Assembly (NCBI GenBank): GCA_965214475.1
Contig: OZ243953.1
Span: forward strand, 1,302,001 to 1,366,000
Origin: SIRX01 sp965214475
GTDB taxonomy: Bacteria > Actinomycetota > Rubrobacteria > Rubrobacterales > Rubrobacteraceae
Direction: 5' to 3'
Length of the DNA stretch: 64,000 bases
Shown here: positions 51,344 through 60,938 of the stretch, piece after piece
Layout of the letters: the number at the start of each line of letters is the position of its first letter
How positions within the stretch are numbered: the first letter of the stretch is position 1
Notes under the pieces: model-generated
Told to the model about the DNA's origin: nothing
What the model saw: only the letters and a program-made list of their open reading frames with translations
The model's database searches: none
Translations under genes and position numbers: made by a program

Positions 51344-54300
51344 TTACGGCGCGAGGTCTCCTAGCGGCGCGTGTTTTGCCAAGATTTCTTCCGCTTCCCC
51401 GGCCGGCAGCGGTTCCGAAAAGTATCGTCCCTGCGCCAGATCACAGCCCAGAGACTTGAGCAGCATTGCTTGCTCTTCTGTCTCGACACCTTCGGCCGTC
51501 ACACTCATGTTCAGGCCGTGGGCAATGTCTATTGTCCCACGGAGTAGAACTTTATCTTCGGTGGCTTCCGTGACCAGCTCTACGAATGAGCCGTCGATCT
51601 TGAGCAGACCCGCTGGCAGACGCTTGAGATACGAGAGAGAAGAGTAGCCGGTCCCAAAGTCGTCTATAGCGAACCGTACTCCCAGATCTCTGAGCTTTGC
51701 CAGAGTGTGTACATGGCCTTCGGCATCATCCACCAACACGTTCTCCGTAACTTCCAGGGTCAACGATTCCGGCTCTAGCCCGGTTTCTCTCAGAACATTC
51801 TCGACTTTGTCAACGAGGTCTGTGTTCTGAAGTTGCTTTATGGAGAGGTTTACACCGATAATTAGGGGTGGGCTGTACGGATAGCGTCCTTGCCATCCGC
51901 GCATCTGCCGGCAAGCCTCGCGGAGCACCTTCTCGCCGATATGATCTATCATGCCGGTCTCTTCCGCAACCGGAATAAACTCGTCGGGAGTTACCAACCC
52001 TCTTCGCGGATGCTCCCAGCGCACCAGTGCTTCCATCCCGACAATTTGTCCGGTCTCTAGTAACACTAGCGGCTGGTAAAGCACCCTGAACTCGTCGCGC
52101 TCCAGAGAAGCCCTCAGGTCGTTCTCGACCTCTAAACGCTGCATTGAGCGACGTTCGGTCTCCAGGTCGAACAAAGCGTAACGGTTCTTACCCGTGGTTT
52201 TTGCCTTGTACATCGCCAGGTCGGCGCTTCGCAAGAGTTCTCCAGGTTGATGGTCACTTCCATTCTTTACAACGATGCCAATGCTAACACTGGTAAATTG
52301 CCGGTGATTTTCGAGGTCGAACGGCCTACTCAACGCGTTCAAAATCCGCTCCGCGACAAGCTCTGCCTCGCCCGGCTCCGGGATTTCCTCCAGCAGCACG
52401 GCGAACTCATCTCCGCCCAAACGGGCGGCTGTGTCTTCGGGTCTCAAGCATTCTTTGAGACATTCCGCGGCGGCAGCAAGGAGTTGGTCACCCGTGTCGT
52501 GTCCGAGTGTGTCGTTGATGTATTTGAAGTTGTCGAGGTCCAAGAAGAGCACCGCGACGCTCTTTTTGCGACGTTTAGCGCGCTCCAGTGCGTGCTGAAG
52601 TCTGTCTGTAAAGAGGTTGCGGTTCGGCAAATCTGTGGGATCGTCGTGTAAAGCCTGGTGTTGCAGTTGGCTCTCGAAGTTTTTGCGTTCAATGAACTGG
52701 CCGATCTGACTGCCGATAGCGGTCATCATATCTAGCACTTCTTTGTCTGGCTGGCGTACCTCGGGGCAGAAGAAATCCATGACCCCAAAGACATTTCCTC
52801 CGAGGAGGATCGGAAACCCGAACCCTCCGCGCAGGCCCGCCTTTAAGGCTATCGGCATCCTCGGAAGGTTATCGACGTCCCAGACGTCGGATATCCAGGC
52901 GGGCTCCCCACTCTCCCATATTCGCCCTGGCATTCCCTCACCCCGGGAGAAAGTCGTCTGGCGAGTTGCCTCGATGAATTCCGAGACATCTATGTTTGGC
53001 CCATTCCAGGTCTGGATGCAGCGCAACACTCCTGCTTCCCAGTCGACATTCCAGAATTCTCCCACCTCCCACTCAAGATTTTCACAAATAGCCTGGAGGA
53101 TCTTTGGAGCGGCATCCTCCAGCGTGGAGGTTTCGGCCAGTACACGCGTTACTTCGTGGTGGGCCGCACGCCGCCGCTCCTCCCATTTTCGCCCGGTAAT
53201 ATCCTGGACCGTACCGGCGATCCTCATCAAATCACCCGTCTCGTCGTAGTCCATCTCGAAAGAGTTCTGCACGATCTGCACCTCGCCGTCCGGTCGGACG
53301 ATGCGGCACTCGACCTGGAGCTTTTCACCGGACCTGCGAACTTCCTCCTGCGTCTTCTCTATGTATTCTTTGTCGTCGGGGTGGATAACGCTCATCGCAT
53401 CTTCATAGGTAGGGACGAACTGTTTCGGAGTGAAACCATAGATGCGGTAGAGCTCATCCGCCCAGTACAGATCCCCACCGATCACCTGATCCAAGTTTCC
53501 AACGCGGGCCATCCTCTGGGCCGCCGCGAGGCTGCCCTCGCTCCTACGCAACGCCTCCTCGTACCTCTTCCGATCTGTGATGTCTCGCGCTACTCCAAAC
53601 ATGCCCGCTACATTGCCCTCCCCATCCCGGTACGGGCCTTTGGTAGAGAGGAAGGTGCGCGTCATCTGCCCCTCTGCCGCTTTAGTATCCTCTGTGGTAC
53701 GGGTCTCTCCCGCGGCCAAAACCTCCTGGTCCGCTTCGATTACTTCTTGTCCGTCCTCTTCGGAGAATAGCTCTATGTCATCTTTACCGATTATCTCCTC
53801 GACGCTCTTGCCGAGCGCTTCGGCTCCGGCTCTTTTTATCATCAGATAGCGGCCCCGGAGGTCTTTTACGAATACGGCGTCGGTGGTGCCCTCCATTACT
53901 GATTGCAACAGGTCGTGGCTCCCTTTCAGTTCGTTCTCGGCCTGTTTGCGATCTGTAACGTCTTGTACCGTGCCGAACATTCTGATGGGCTCGCCGGACT
54001 CGCCGGCCACCACATCTCCGCGCACCGTAAGTACCCGCAACCCCCTATCCGGATGCACCCGGCGATGATCGAACCGGAACTTTGAGAGGTTTTCGTATGC
54101 GGTCCCGACTGTTTTGGCAACGTGCTCCTTATCCTCGGGATGCGCTATTTCAAGCACGTCTTCGTAGGTACCGCCAAACTCGCCCGGGGCCACCCCGTAT
54201 ATCCGATAGAGTTCTTCCGACCACACAATGGTGTCCGTGAACACCTGCCAGTCCCAGTTGCCGATTTGGGCGACCCGCTGGGCCTCGACGAGTCGTCGCT

Positions 54301-55126
54301 CGCTTTCTTTGAGGGCTTTCTCGGCTTGCCGGCGTTCTGTGACATCCTGGGAGTTGACTACGATGCCATGCAACCCCGGATCTTCGAGCAGGTTGCTGCC
54401 GGTTGCTTCGAACCAACGGCCAGGACCCGTCCGCATGACGAAACCTGAACTCCACTAGATTGCTAGCTTCTTGGTTGTTCAAGAACTCAGCAAATTTGCC
54501 GGCTGTATACTCCAGATCGTCCGGATGGATGTAGTCGAATACTTTTGCTCCTACCAACTCCTCCGGCCGATAACCCAACGTCGTCTCGACGGCCGGGCTC
54601 TCGTAGCGAATAGTGCCGTCGGCTTCGATGATCGTGATTATGTCTTTCCCATACTGAACCAATACAGCCTGCAGCCGCTCTTCACTCTCCCTGAGCTCTT
54701 CTTCTGTCTGCTTACGGCCGGGCACCTCCCGCTGCACCGAAACGAAGTGAGTAGTCTTGCCAGACTCATCGGCGATAGGAACGGTGTTGATCTCCACCCA
54801 AAACTCCGTGCCGTCCTTGCGGTAGTTGAGCAACTTTACCCTTACCGGCTCTTGCCTGGAGAGCGCGGTACGAACCTCGTCCAGCCGCTTGCGGTTCGTC
54901 TTTGGCCCCTGAAGGATGCGCGGCGTCTTCCCGATCACCTCCTCCGGAGCATAGCCCGTTGTACGCGTAAAGCTCTCGTTGACAAGACTATTCTCGGCCC
55001 CGGCTCGTCAATAGGCTCGGCTTCTGTGACCAGTATGGCATCGTTGACGCTACTAACTACCGACTCCAAAAACCGCAACCTTGCGGAGGACCCATGAACC
55101 GGATCGATAGGCGATTTTTCAGCCAT
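51344..55126 (-). pseudogene. PAS-GGDEF-EAL signalling protein with two frameshifts
   Basis: Reassembled across three frames, this codes for about 1260 residues: an N-terminal start (MAEKSPIDPVHGSSARLRFL) at 55126, several PAS domains (VNESFTRTTGYAPEE; YESPAVETTLGYRPEE; DIELFSEEDG; WADELYRIYGFTP), a GAF-like region (RILQAICENLEWEVGEFW), a GGDEF domain with ARLGGDEFAVLLEE, and an EAL domain with VGMEALVRWEHP and AIDDFGTGYSSL. Breaks lie near 54990 (one T missing in TTT) and 54440 (one extra C in CC). Both GGDEF and EAL motifs look intact, so the native protein would make or degrade c-di-GMP. The breaks may be sequence errors. Confidence 0.88.
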
Positions 55127-55451
55127 ACTTGTCCAGAGTTACTTTCTCATACACTACTTTTTCCTTGCAACAAGTTCTTTGGCGTTTACTTTCAGGAAGC
55201 TGTAGTAGATTGGTAAAGGAGTCTAACACCTACGCTCCCTCGAGCCTATTCCCACCTGTACGACCAGAAGCCACCATAGAAATTGTCTACGGAAAGTCCA
55301 ATACAACGGGCTTGGATCCAACGACTACTCTTATGCTCCTCAACACTCCTTTGTGAATGCTCTTCGCTATTCTCGGCCAATTTTTTGGTGATCTAGAAGT
55401 ATCGGTACAAAATCGAAAATCTTTAACCCGCTGGATCGCAGGAGCGAGACC
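55127..55451. other. Gene-free stretch
   Basis: No gene, repeat or convincing hairpin is visible here. It separates the PAS-GGDEF-EAL gene (transcribed away from it) from the flavin-fold gene on the same minus strand and should hold the PAS gene's promoter. Confidence 0.5.
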
Positions 55452-56267
55452 TCACCCCTCTCCCCAACTTGAACTTTGAAGCCCGGTTTTGCAGCGACGC
55501 TCCAGCTCCTTCTGCGCCCGCCAGCGTGCGATGATGCCGGGCCGCTTGCCGAGCGTGCGCGAACCCTCGCGACTCGCCACGGAGAAACGCCCGTTCTCCA
55601 GCCGTCCCAAGAGATGCTGATTAGCCTGCTGCTCCCGGTCCGGGATGGAGAAGTCATGGTAGAGCAGGGCCGCCGAGACATCGCCGGGCAGCGTTGTTTG
55701 TGGCGAGAGTGGGCTTACGAGTGGGCGTTCGGATTCCCAGTCTTCGACCGTTACGGTATCGGAGGAAACAAAACCTTTATCAGTTTTCCAGGCGAGGATG
55801 CCGTGGTCCGGTTCGGTGCGGCGGACAACGGGTCGGGGAGTGTCGGTTTCGGTGAAGCGGAGGATCAGACGCGGCACATACCACCAATTATCGCGCCGCA
55901 GCACGAGGCTCCCGATGAGCTGACGGGAGGGCCAGAATTTGCGGAGCTCCCAATACAGAAGCTCGTCCAGAAATACGTCTCCTTCGGCGTCAGCGATCAC
56001 CTCCACCATCCCCTCGACCGCGAGCGGGCTCCATCCTACCCGCGCGAGCCGCGAGTCGGAGAAAGTAAGGGACACCCGCGGCGATTTCGTCAGCCGGTTG
56101 GCGAGGTCTGTGCGAGAGTACGGAAGGGCGAACGCCGGCTCTTTCTGCATGAGCAACGGTGTCAGGGGTTCGATGCGGGGCGAGCCGTCCGCATCCAGGT
56201 AAGAGAGTTCGGCAACGGCGGCCATCTCTGCCGAGGTACACAGGGTCTGTTGGTCATATACGGTCAT
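55452..56267 (-). CDS. Pyridoxamine-5'-phosphate-oxidase-like (FMN-binding split barrel) protein
   Basis: 271 residues from the ATG at 56267; a longer frame to 56366 adds atypical residues. It starts TSAEMAAVAELSYLDADGSPRIEPL with a split-barrel-like order of strands, then RVSLTFSDSRLARVGWSPLAVEG, and WWYVPRLILRFTETDTPRP. Members bind FMN or F420 and serve as oxidases or reductases. The last 80 residues are charged and not family-typical. Function not assigned. Confidence 0.6.
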   Translation of the reverse strand: MTVYDQQTLCTSAEMAAVAELSYLDADGSPRIEPLTPLLMQKEPAFALPYSRTDLANRLTKSPRVSLTFSDSRLARVGWSPLAVEGMVEVIADAEGDVFLDELLYWELRKFWPSRQLIGSLVLRRDNWWYVPRLILRFTETDTPRPVVRRTEPDHGILAWKTDKGFVSSDTVTVEDWESERPLVSPLSPQTTLPGDVSAALLYHDFSIPDREQQANQHLLGRLENGRFSVASREGSRTLGKRPGIIARWRAQKELERRCKTGLQSSSWGEG

Positions 56268-56379
56268 GGGGTTGTAATGATAAACCTCAAACACTATAGT
56301 GGCTGCAGCGGAGTTAGGTTCGCTACTGTGTAGATCATTAGGGGACAAGGTACAGAAAGAAAACAAGGAGGAGTAGGAA

Positions 56380-58098
56380 ATGCCAGCGATATTCGTGGTC
56401 GTTGTTGTACTGGTCGCTTTCTTTTTGGCTTACACGTTCTACTCGAAGTATCTGGCCGAGAAGGTCTACGCGCTGGACAAGTCTTTCGAGACCCCGGCAC
56501 ACGAGTTCGAGGACGGCGTGGACTATGTGCCGACTAACAAGCATGTGCTATTCGGACACCACTTCACCTCGGTGGCTGGGGCGGCGCCCATTGTGGGACC
56601 GGCGATTGCGGCTTTCTGGGGCTGGCTACCGGCGCTGTTGTGGATCACCTTCGGCACCATCTTCGCCGCCGGGGTCCACGACTTCGGGTCCCTGGTCGTC
56701 TCGGTCCGTAACAAAGGGCAAAACATAGGCACGCTCTCTTCGGGCGTCATAAGCAATCGGGCCCGAACTTTGTTCCTGATCATTCTCTTCTTCCTGCTGA
56801 CGCTGGTGAACGCGGTCTTCGGGGTCGTGATGGCGATCCTCTTCGAGGCGAACCCTGGGGCCGTGATACCGGCCGTGGCGATCATCCCGATAGCCATAGT
56901 TATCGGCCAGTACGCCTACCGGGGACGAGGCCCGATCCTTATTCCGGCGCTCGTCGCCGTCGCGCTTTTGTACGCCCTAATCCCGGTCGGCCAGTTGTTT
57001 CCGATACAGGTTGACGGGTTGGCGGGCATCTTCGGCCTGGAGCCGCGGACGATGTGGGTAGTACTGATCTTCGCCTACACCTGGTTCGCCTCGCGGCTAC
57101 CGGTGTGGCTCCTCTTGCAGCCACGCGACTACATCAACTCGTTCCAACTCTTCGTAGCTTTGGGTGTGATCTTCCTCGGCATAGCCGTCGGCTTCGACAC
57201 CATTGCGGCCCCGGCCATCAACTCGAACGTGCCGGCGGGCTCGCCGAGCATCTTCCCGTTCCTGTTCATAACCATCGCCTGCGGAGCGATCTCCGGCTTC
57301 CACACCCTGGTCGCCTCCGGCACCTCATCCAAACAGCTAGACAACGAGGAGGACGCCCGGTACGTCGGCTACATGGGCGCTTTGGGCGAGGGGTCTCTGG
57401 CCCTCGGCTCTCTCCTGGCGGTTACGGCCGGTCTCGGCGCCACCGCAGCGTGGCAAGGAAATTACCCCGACTTCGCCACCGCTTCGGACGGGGCGGTCGG
57501 ATATTTCACCCAGGGCGTCGGGAGCTTCGCCAGTAATCTCGGCATCCCGGAAACCGCGGGCGTCATCTTCGCGGCGGTCGTGGTCATTACCTTTGCTGGC
57601 ACGACGATGGACACCGGCATCCGGCTCCAGCGCTACATCATCCAGGAGATCGGGGAGATCTCCGGCATAAGACCCCTCACCCGCAACGTAACACTGACGA
57701 CCACGATCGGGGTTCTGATACCGTTAGGCCTCGCGCTGTATCCGGGCGGAGACCGCGGCGGCGAGGCCGGGTTCGTCTTCGGTTACCTGTGGCGGCTCTT
57801 CGGAACCACCAACCAACTCACCGCCGGCCTCGCGCTGACCGTGATAGCGATCTACGTCTTCACCCGGGGCCGCAACTTCCTAGTCCAGATCGTGCCGCTC
57901 GTCTTTCTGCTTTCGATGACGACCTACGCGCTGTTCATCCAACTCGTAGAGTTCTACAACGAGGGTTCCTGGCTGCTGCTGGTCGTTGATGCGATCGTTT
58001 TCATCCTCGCCGTCTGGCTGATAGTCGAAGCGATCATGGCCTTCAACCGGGCTCGGGGACAGCGGGACCGGAACGATCGCGGAGCCACCCCGGAGTAA
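56380..58098 (+). CDS. cstA: Carbon starvation protein CstA (pyruvate/peptide transporter)
   Basis: 572 residues, ATG with GGAGGAG about 10 nt upstream. It has some fifteen hydrophobic segments and the CstA core: FGHHFTSVAGAAPIVGPAIA, HDFGSLVVSVRNKGQNIG and FHTLVASGTSSKQ. CstA imports pyruvate and short peptides and is induced in carbon starvation. In this locus it heads a cluster with a small Cys protein, a CC-star protein and an ArsA-like ATPase. Confidence 0.95.
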   Translation: MPAIFVVVVVLVAFFLAYTFYSKYLAEKVYALDKSFETPAHEFEDGVDYVPTNKHVLFGHHFTSVAGAAPIVGPAIAAFWGWLPALLWITFGTIFAAGVHDFGSLVVSVRNKGQNIGTLSSGVISNRARTLFLIILFFLLTLVNAVFGVVMAILFEANPGAVIPAVAIIPIAIVIGQYAYRGRGPILIPALVAVALLYALIPVGQLFPIQVDGLAGIFGLEPRTMWVVLIFAYTWFASRLPVWLLLQPRDYINSFQLFVALGVIFLGIAVGFDTIAAPAINSNVPAGSPSIFPFLFITIACGAISGFHTLVASGTSSKQLDNEEDARYVGYMGALGEGSLALGSLLAVTAGLGATAAWQGNYPDFATASDGAVGYFTQGVGSFASNLGIPETAGVIFAAVVVITFAGTTMDTGIRLQRYIIQEIGEISGIRPLTRNVTLTTTIGVLIPLGLALYPGGDRGGEAGFVFGYLWRLFGTTNQLTAGLALTVIAIYVFTRGRNFLVQIVPLVFLLSMTTYALFIQLVEFYNEGSWLLLVVDAIVFILAVWLIVEAIMAFNRARGQRDRNDRGATPE

Positions 58099-58113
58099 GG
58101 AGTGATAAGCTTG

Positions 58114-58539
58114 ATGCACAGGATCATCCTGGTCCGCGAGTGGGACTCCCAAACGAGCGCCTCCGGGTGCTGTGGCAAACTCGGAGGCGAGAACACCGAA
58201 CTCGGCGACCCCAGCACCTTCAAGCACAACCGCGACGAGATGGAGAAGATGGGCGCGGTCTACCGCGCCCTCCGCAAAGACCTCTTCGATGAAGAAGTCG
58301 AGATGACCGTTGTGGACCCGCGTAATATGGTCTGGCTCATCCCGTCGATGCTAAAGGACGCCCGAAAGCGCGGCCTCTCTATCCGCGAAACCTTCAAGCA
58401 GATAAACCGTGGCGTCTCCTACAACGCTGTAGTCCTGGACGGCAAAGTCCTCTTCTCCGGCCACATCCCCGAACCAGCGGACGCCGTTGCCGCCATCCGC
58501 TCCGACATGGACGAAATGGCGACGCCGGTAGGGGCCTGA
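58114..58539 (+). CDS. Hypothetical Cys-motif protein of the CstA/ArsA cluster
   Basis: 141 residues from ATG at 58114 (a GTG at 58102 or TTG at 58111 are alternatives). The N-terminus reads HRIILVREWDSQTSASGCCG, with a vicinal Cys pair in a thioredoxin-like strand setting, then VEMTVVDPRNMVWLIPS and SYNAVVLDGKVLFSGHIPEP. The Cys pair and later strands recall metallochaperones such as ArsD, which feed ArsA-like ATPases; this is only an inference. Follows cstA by 15 bp and precedes the CC-star gene by 11 bp. Confidence 0.7.
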   Translation: MHRIILVREWDSQTSASGCCGKLGGENTELGDPSTFKHNRDEMEKMGAVYRALRKDLFDEEVEMTVVDPRNMVWLIPSMLKDARKRGLSIRETFKQINRGVSYNAVVLDGKVLFSGHIPEPADAVAAIRSDMDEMATPVGA

Positions 58540-58550
58540 AAGGAACCTGA

Positions 58551-58817
58551 ATGTCGCCGAGCCTGCGGGAAATCTACGATAAGATCAACGAACTGAACGA
58601 AGAGTTCCTCGTTAGCAAGTGGCGCTCGGGCCTCCAAAAAGAAGCAAACCGCCAGCAGGACGCCCTAATGGCGATGCTCTTTCTCGAAGCCCTCGGCGTC
58701 CCCAACCCGACGAGCTACTATTCCCTGGCATTCTACCCGGAGTTCGTAGAATCCTTCCATCAGTGGCACCGCCGGATGGGGATAGAGACCTTCCCCGAAG
58801 CTGGCTTCTGCTGTTGA
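58551..58817 (+). CDS. Cory-CC-star-like protein with terminal Cys-Cys
   Basis: 88 residues. A helical protein ending in GFCC, two Cys before the stop. From memory the family is called cory-CC-star, after its conserved C-terminal CC and stop; its biochemical role is unknown. Tail: ESFHQWHRRMGIETFPEAGF. Genomic linkage to an ArsA-family ATPase suggests that the C-terminal Cys pair binds a metal or an ATPase. The stop overlaps the TTG start of that ATPase (TTGA). Confidence 0.75.
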   Translation: MSPSLREIYDKINELNEEFLVSKWRSGLQKEANRQQDALMAMLFLEALGVPNPTSYYSLAFYPEFVESFHQWHRRMGIETFPEAGFCC

Positions 58818-59764
58818 GTGAGGATTCCGGCAAAAACCGTCTGGCCTTCTTCGGCGGCAAGGGCGGCGTCGGAAAGACAACCCTAGCCGCAGCCTTCGCC
58901 ACCCTGCTCGCAAACCGCGGAGAGAAAACCCTACTCGTCTCCACTGACCCGGCACACTCCACGAGCGACATCCTCGGCATGCAGCTTGCAGGCGAGCCGC
59001 AGCACGTAGAGGGAAACCTTTGGGCTGTAGAGATAGACGCCGAAAAGGACGCCGCGGAGTACATAGAGAAGATCAAGGTAGATGCTAAAGACTCGGTCAG
59101 CATCGAGGTGCAGCCGACGGTCGAACAACACCTGGACCTCGCCAAAAATAGTCCCGGCACCGAAGAGTCAGCGCTCTTTGACCGCTTCGTGAACCTTATC
59201 GCCCTCTCCCCCGATGAGTACGATCGCATCGTCTTCGACACCGCCCCCACCGGCCACACCCTGCGTCTCCTGACGCTCCCAGCACTGCTCACAGCCTGGG
59301 CTGAAGGCATGGTGCGCCAGCGGGAGAAGGTTGCCGGGGTGGAGCGGATGATGCGTAACCTGGCCGGTAGCGACGCGCCGGAGGGCGACCCCATTCTAGA
59401 CCGCCTCCGCGAACGCCGGAACAAATTCCACCACGCCCGTCACCGGCTGCTCGAAGACACGACCTTCTACCTGGTCCTCATCCCCGAGCGACTGCCAATA
59501 GAAGAAACGGACCGCGCCCTCAAGACTTTGACCGGCAATGATGTCCACGTCGGGGCACTGGTAGTAAACCGCGTCTTCCCCGATACGGTAGACGGAGACT
59601 TCATGCGCTCCCGTCTGGAACAACAGTCAGAGTATCTGGAAGAAATAGAGAGCCGCTTCGTGAAGAAACAGGTGGTTCGCGTCGAGCAGGGAGCCCGCGA
59701 CATAACAGAGCGAGGACAGTTAGACTCCATCGCCCGGCAATTGGATGAGGCTGGGCTCGGCTGA
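58814..59764 (+). CDS. ArsA/Get3-family ATPase
   Basis: 316 residues from TTG at 58814. Deviant Walker A FFGGKGGVGKTTLAAA with the signature Lys, then LLVSTDPAHSTSDIL (switch I), VFDTAPTGHTLRLLTLP (switch II) and LVVNRVFPD (nucleotide-base site). It matches the anion-pump/tail-anchored-protein-targeting ATPases (ArsA/Get3), half-size as in many bacteria. Overlaps the CC-star gene. I infer a role in metal-thiol handling or membrane protein targeting, with CstA as the possible membrane partner. Confidence 0.92.
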   Translation: MSEDSGKNRLAFFGGKGGVGKTTLAAAFATLLANRGEKTLLVSTDPAHSTSDILGMQLAGEPQHVEGNLWAVEIDAEKDAAEYIEKIKVDAKDSVSIEVQPTVEQHLDLAKNSPGTEESALFDRFVNLIALSPDEYDRIVFDTAPTGHTLRLLTLPALLTAWAEGMVRQREKVAGVERMMRNLAGSDAPEGDPILDRLRERRNKFHHARHRLLEDTTFYLVLIPERLPIEETDRALKTLTGNDVHVGALVVNRVFPDTVDGDFMRSRLEQQSEYLEEIESRFVKKQVVRVEQGARDITERGQLDSIARQLDEAGLG

Positions 59765-59774
59765 CTCAGCCGCT

Positions 59775-59963
59775 CTACGCTTTCTCCTTTGCCCGCTCGA
59801 TGTAAGCTTCGGCGGCTTCAGCGTTGTTGTAGCTCAGCGTGCCGCCGGTCATAGGGTTGTTTATTTCGTAGTGTCCGCCGGCTTTCCGGTTCATGATGAC
59901 GGGATAGTAGCGGTCATCGACCTGCTTTATTGCGTATTCCATGGGTTCTTCTCTCTGGTCCAT
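59775..59963 (-). CDS. Small hypothetical protein
   Basis: 62 residues; ATG with GGAGG 11 nt upstream (a second ATG at 59942 is possible). The sequence has a beta-hairpin feel (YAIKQVDDRYYPVIMNRKAGG, then EINNPMTGGTLSYNN) and a helical tail AEAAEAYIERAKEKA. No family recognised. It is convergent with the ArsA-like gene, 10 bp apart. Confidence 0.65.
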   Translation of the reverse strand: MDQREEPMEYAIKQVDDRYYPVIMNRKAGGHYEINNPMTGGTLSYNNAEAAEAYIERAKEKA

Positions 59964-60148
59964 AGGATTGAATTCCTCCGGGATGCGAATTTGCTGGCGG
60001 GTTCTTTCTACTACATAGCGAGGCCGTCCACCGGAATCCGAACTTTGGGTTCAGGTTTTCGTTTACATCGGGATCAAAGCTGGTAGTTTGAAAGGAATAC
60101 TGTACGCCCGACTTATCCGCCGACGCGTATCGGTGAGAGAGGAGAGGC

Positions 60149-60439
60149 ATAATCTCGGTAACCGAAGAAGCGAAAGAACTCTTTGCAGATGTCGACCGCC
60201 CAGAGGGAACGGTCTTACGCCTGGACCCGGTAACGGACCAGGACAGCAGCGAGACCCAGATCAGTCTCGGCGCCGGAGAGGAACTGGACGGAGACCAGGT
60301 AGTAGAGCACGCCGGGGAGAATATCCTCCACATATCCGCCCCTATAAGCGAAGCCCTCGATGGCAGCACTATCGACCGGGTGGAGACTCCCGAGGGCCCA
60401 GGCATAGGCATCGCCCCTCCCGAACAACCCGGTTCCTAG
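60149..60439 (+). CDS. HesB/IscA-like small protein without cysteines, ATA start
   Basis: 96 residues from the ATA at 60149. The order of strands resembles an IscA/HesB fold (ISVTEEAKELFADV, LRLDPVTDQ, then GDQVVEHAGENILHI and ALDGSTIDRVETPEGPGIGI), but no Cys is present, so it cannot bind an iron-sulfur cluster the usual way. AGGAG sits 5 nt before ATA, the in-frame TGA at 60134 rules out upstream extension, and no ATG, GTG or TTG occurs until residue 74. High third-position GC supports translation. A strong terminator follows at 60466. Confidence 0.75.
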   Translation: MISVTEEAKELFADVDRPEGTVLRLDPVTDQDSSETQISLGAGEELDGDQVVEHAGENILHISAPISEALDGSTIDRVETPEGPGIGIAPPEQPGS

Positions 60440-60465
60440 AACGAGAACTACCCCCAGAGAATCGA

Positions 60466-60507
60466 AGAGACCCTGCGTGGTAGCGTGGTAGGCGGGGTCT
60501 CTTTTTG
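60466..60507 (+). terminator. Intrinsic terminator
   Basis: AGAGACCC (60466-60473) pairs with GGGTCTCT (60495-60502), an 8-bp perfect stem with a 21-nt loop, then TTTTG. It ends the transcript of the HesB-like gene and supports that gene as real on this strand. Confidence 0.75.
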
Positions 60508-60537
60508 TTCCGGCACATCTTCCGGTAGAGTAAGCGC

Positions 60538-60921
60538 GTGGATACTTCCGTAAACCACGTGGTAATAGTCGGTGGCCCGGAGGAAGAGGTCGAGCTTCTG
60601 GCGATAGTGCTGGACGACGGCGAAGCTATACCGCTCTTCGACTCTATTGAGGAGGCTGAAGAGTTCCTCTCCGCAACCGGAGGCTTCGGAGAAGATTGGC
60701 TGGCGCGAGAGGTCACGGCTTCCGTTCTCCTAGAGTTTCTAGAGTATCAAGATGATGCGGTAGCGTACGTCGCCCTGAGCCCGCCACCCGAGCGGCTGGA
60801 GGGCGGCATGGAGGTACAGGTGATCCCCCGTGAAGCTTTCACCAGCCTGCTGGAGCATCAATCCTCCGTAGATCCACCGGCTGAGAGCAAAGGTTTCTGG
60901 CGAAGGCTGTTGGGACGTTGA
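60538..60921 (+). CDS. Acidic hypothetical protein
   Basis: 127 residues from GTG. A conserved-looking N-terminal beta strand (NHVVIVGGPEEEVELLAIVL), then a helical acidic stretch (DSIEEAEEFLSATGGFGED), and a Lys/Arg-containing end (SKGFWRRLLGR). No family I recognise. It starts 31 bp after the terminator, so it has its own promoter or it is leader-controlled. Confidence 0.65.
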   Translation: MDTSVNHVVIVGGPEEEVELLAIVLDDGEAIPLFDSIEEAEEFLSATGGFGEDWLAREVTASVLLEFLEYQDDAVAYVALSPPPERLEGGMEVQVIPREAFTSLLEHQSSVDPPAESKGFWRRLLGR

Positions 60922-60938
60922 AGTTCCTCAAGGCCTGA

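Noticed and set aside
55476..56333. Plus-strand 285-codon frame over the flavin-fold gene
   Set aside because: Antisense and low complexity in Arg; the minus-strand gene has the family pattern.
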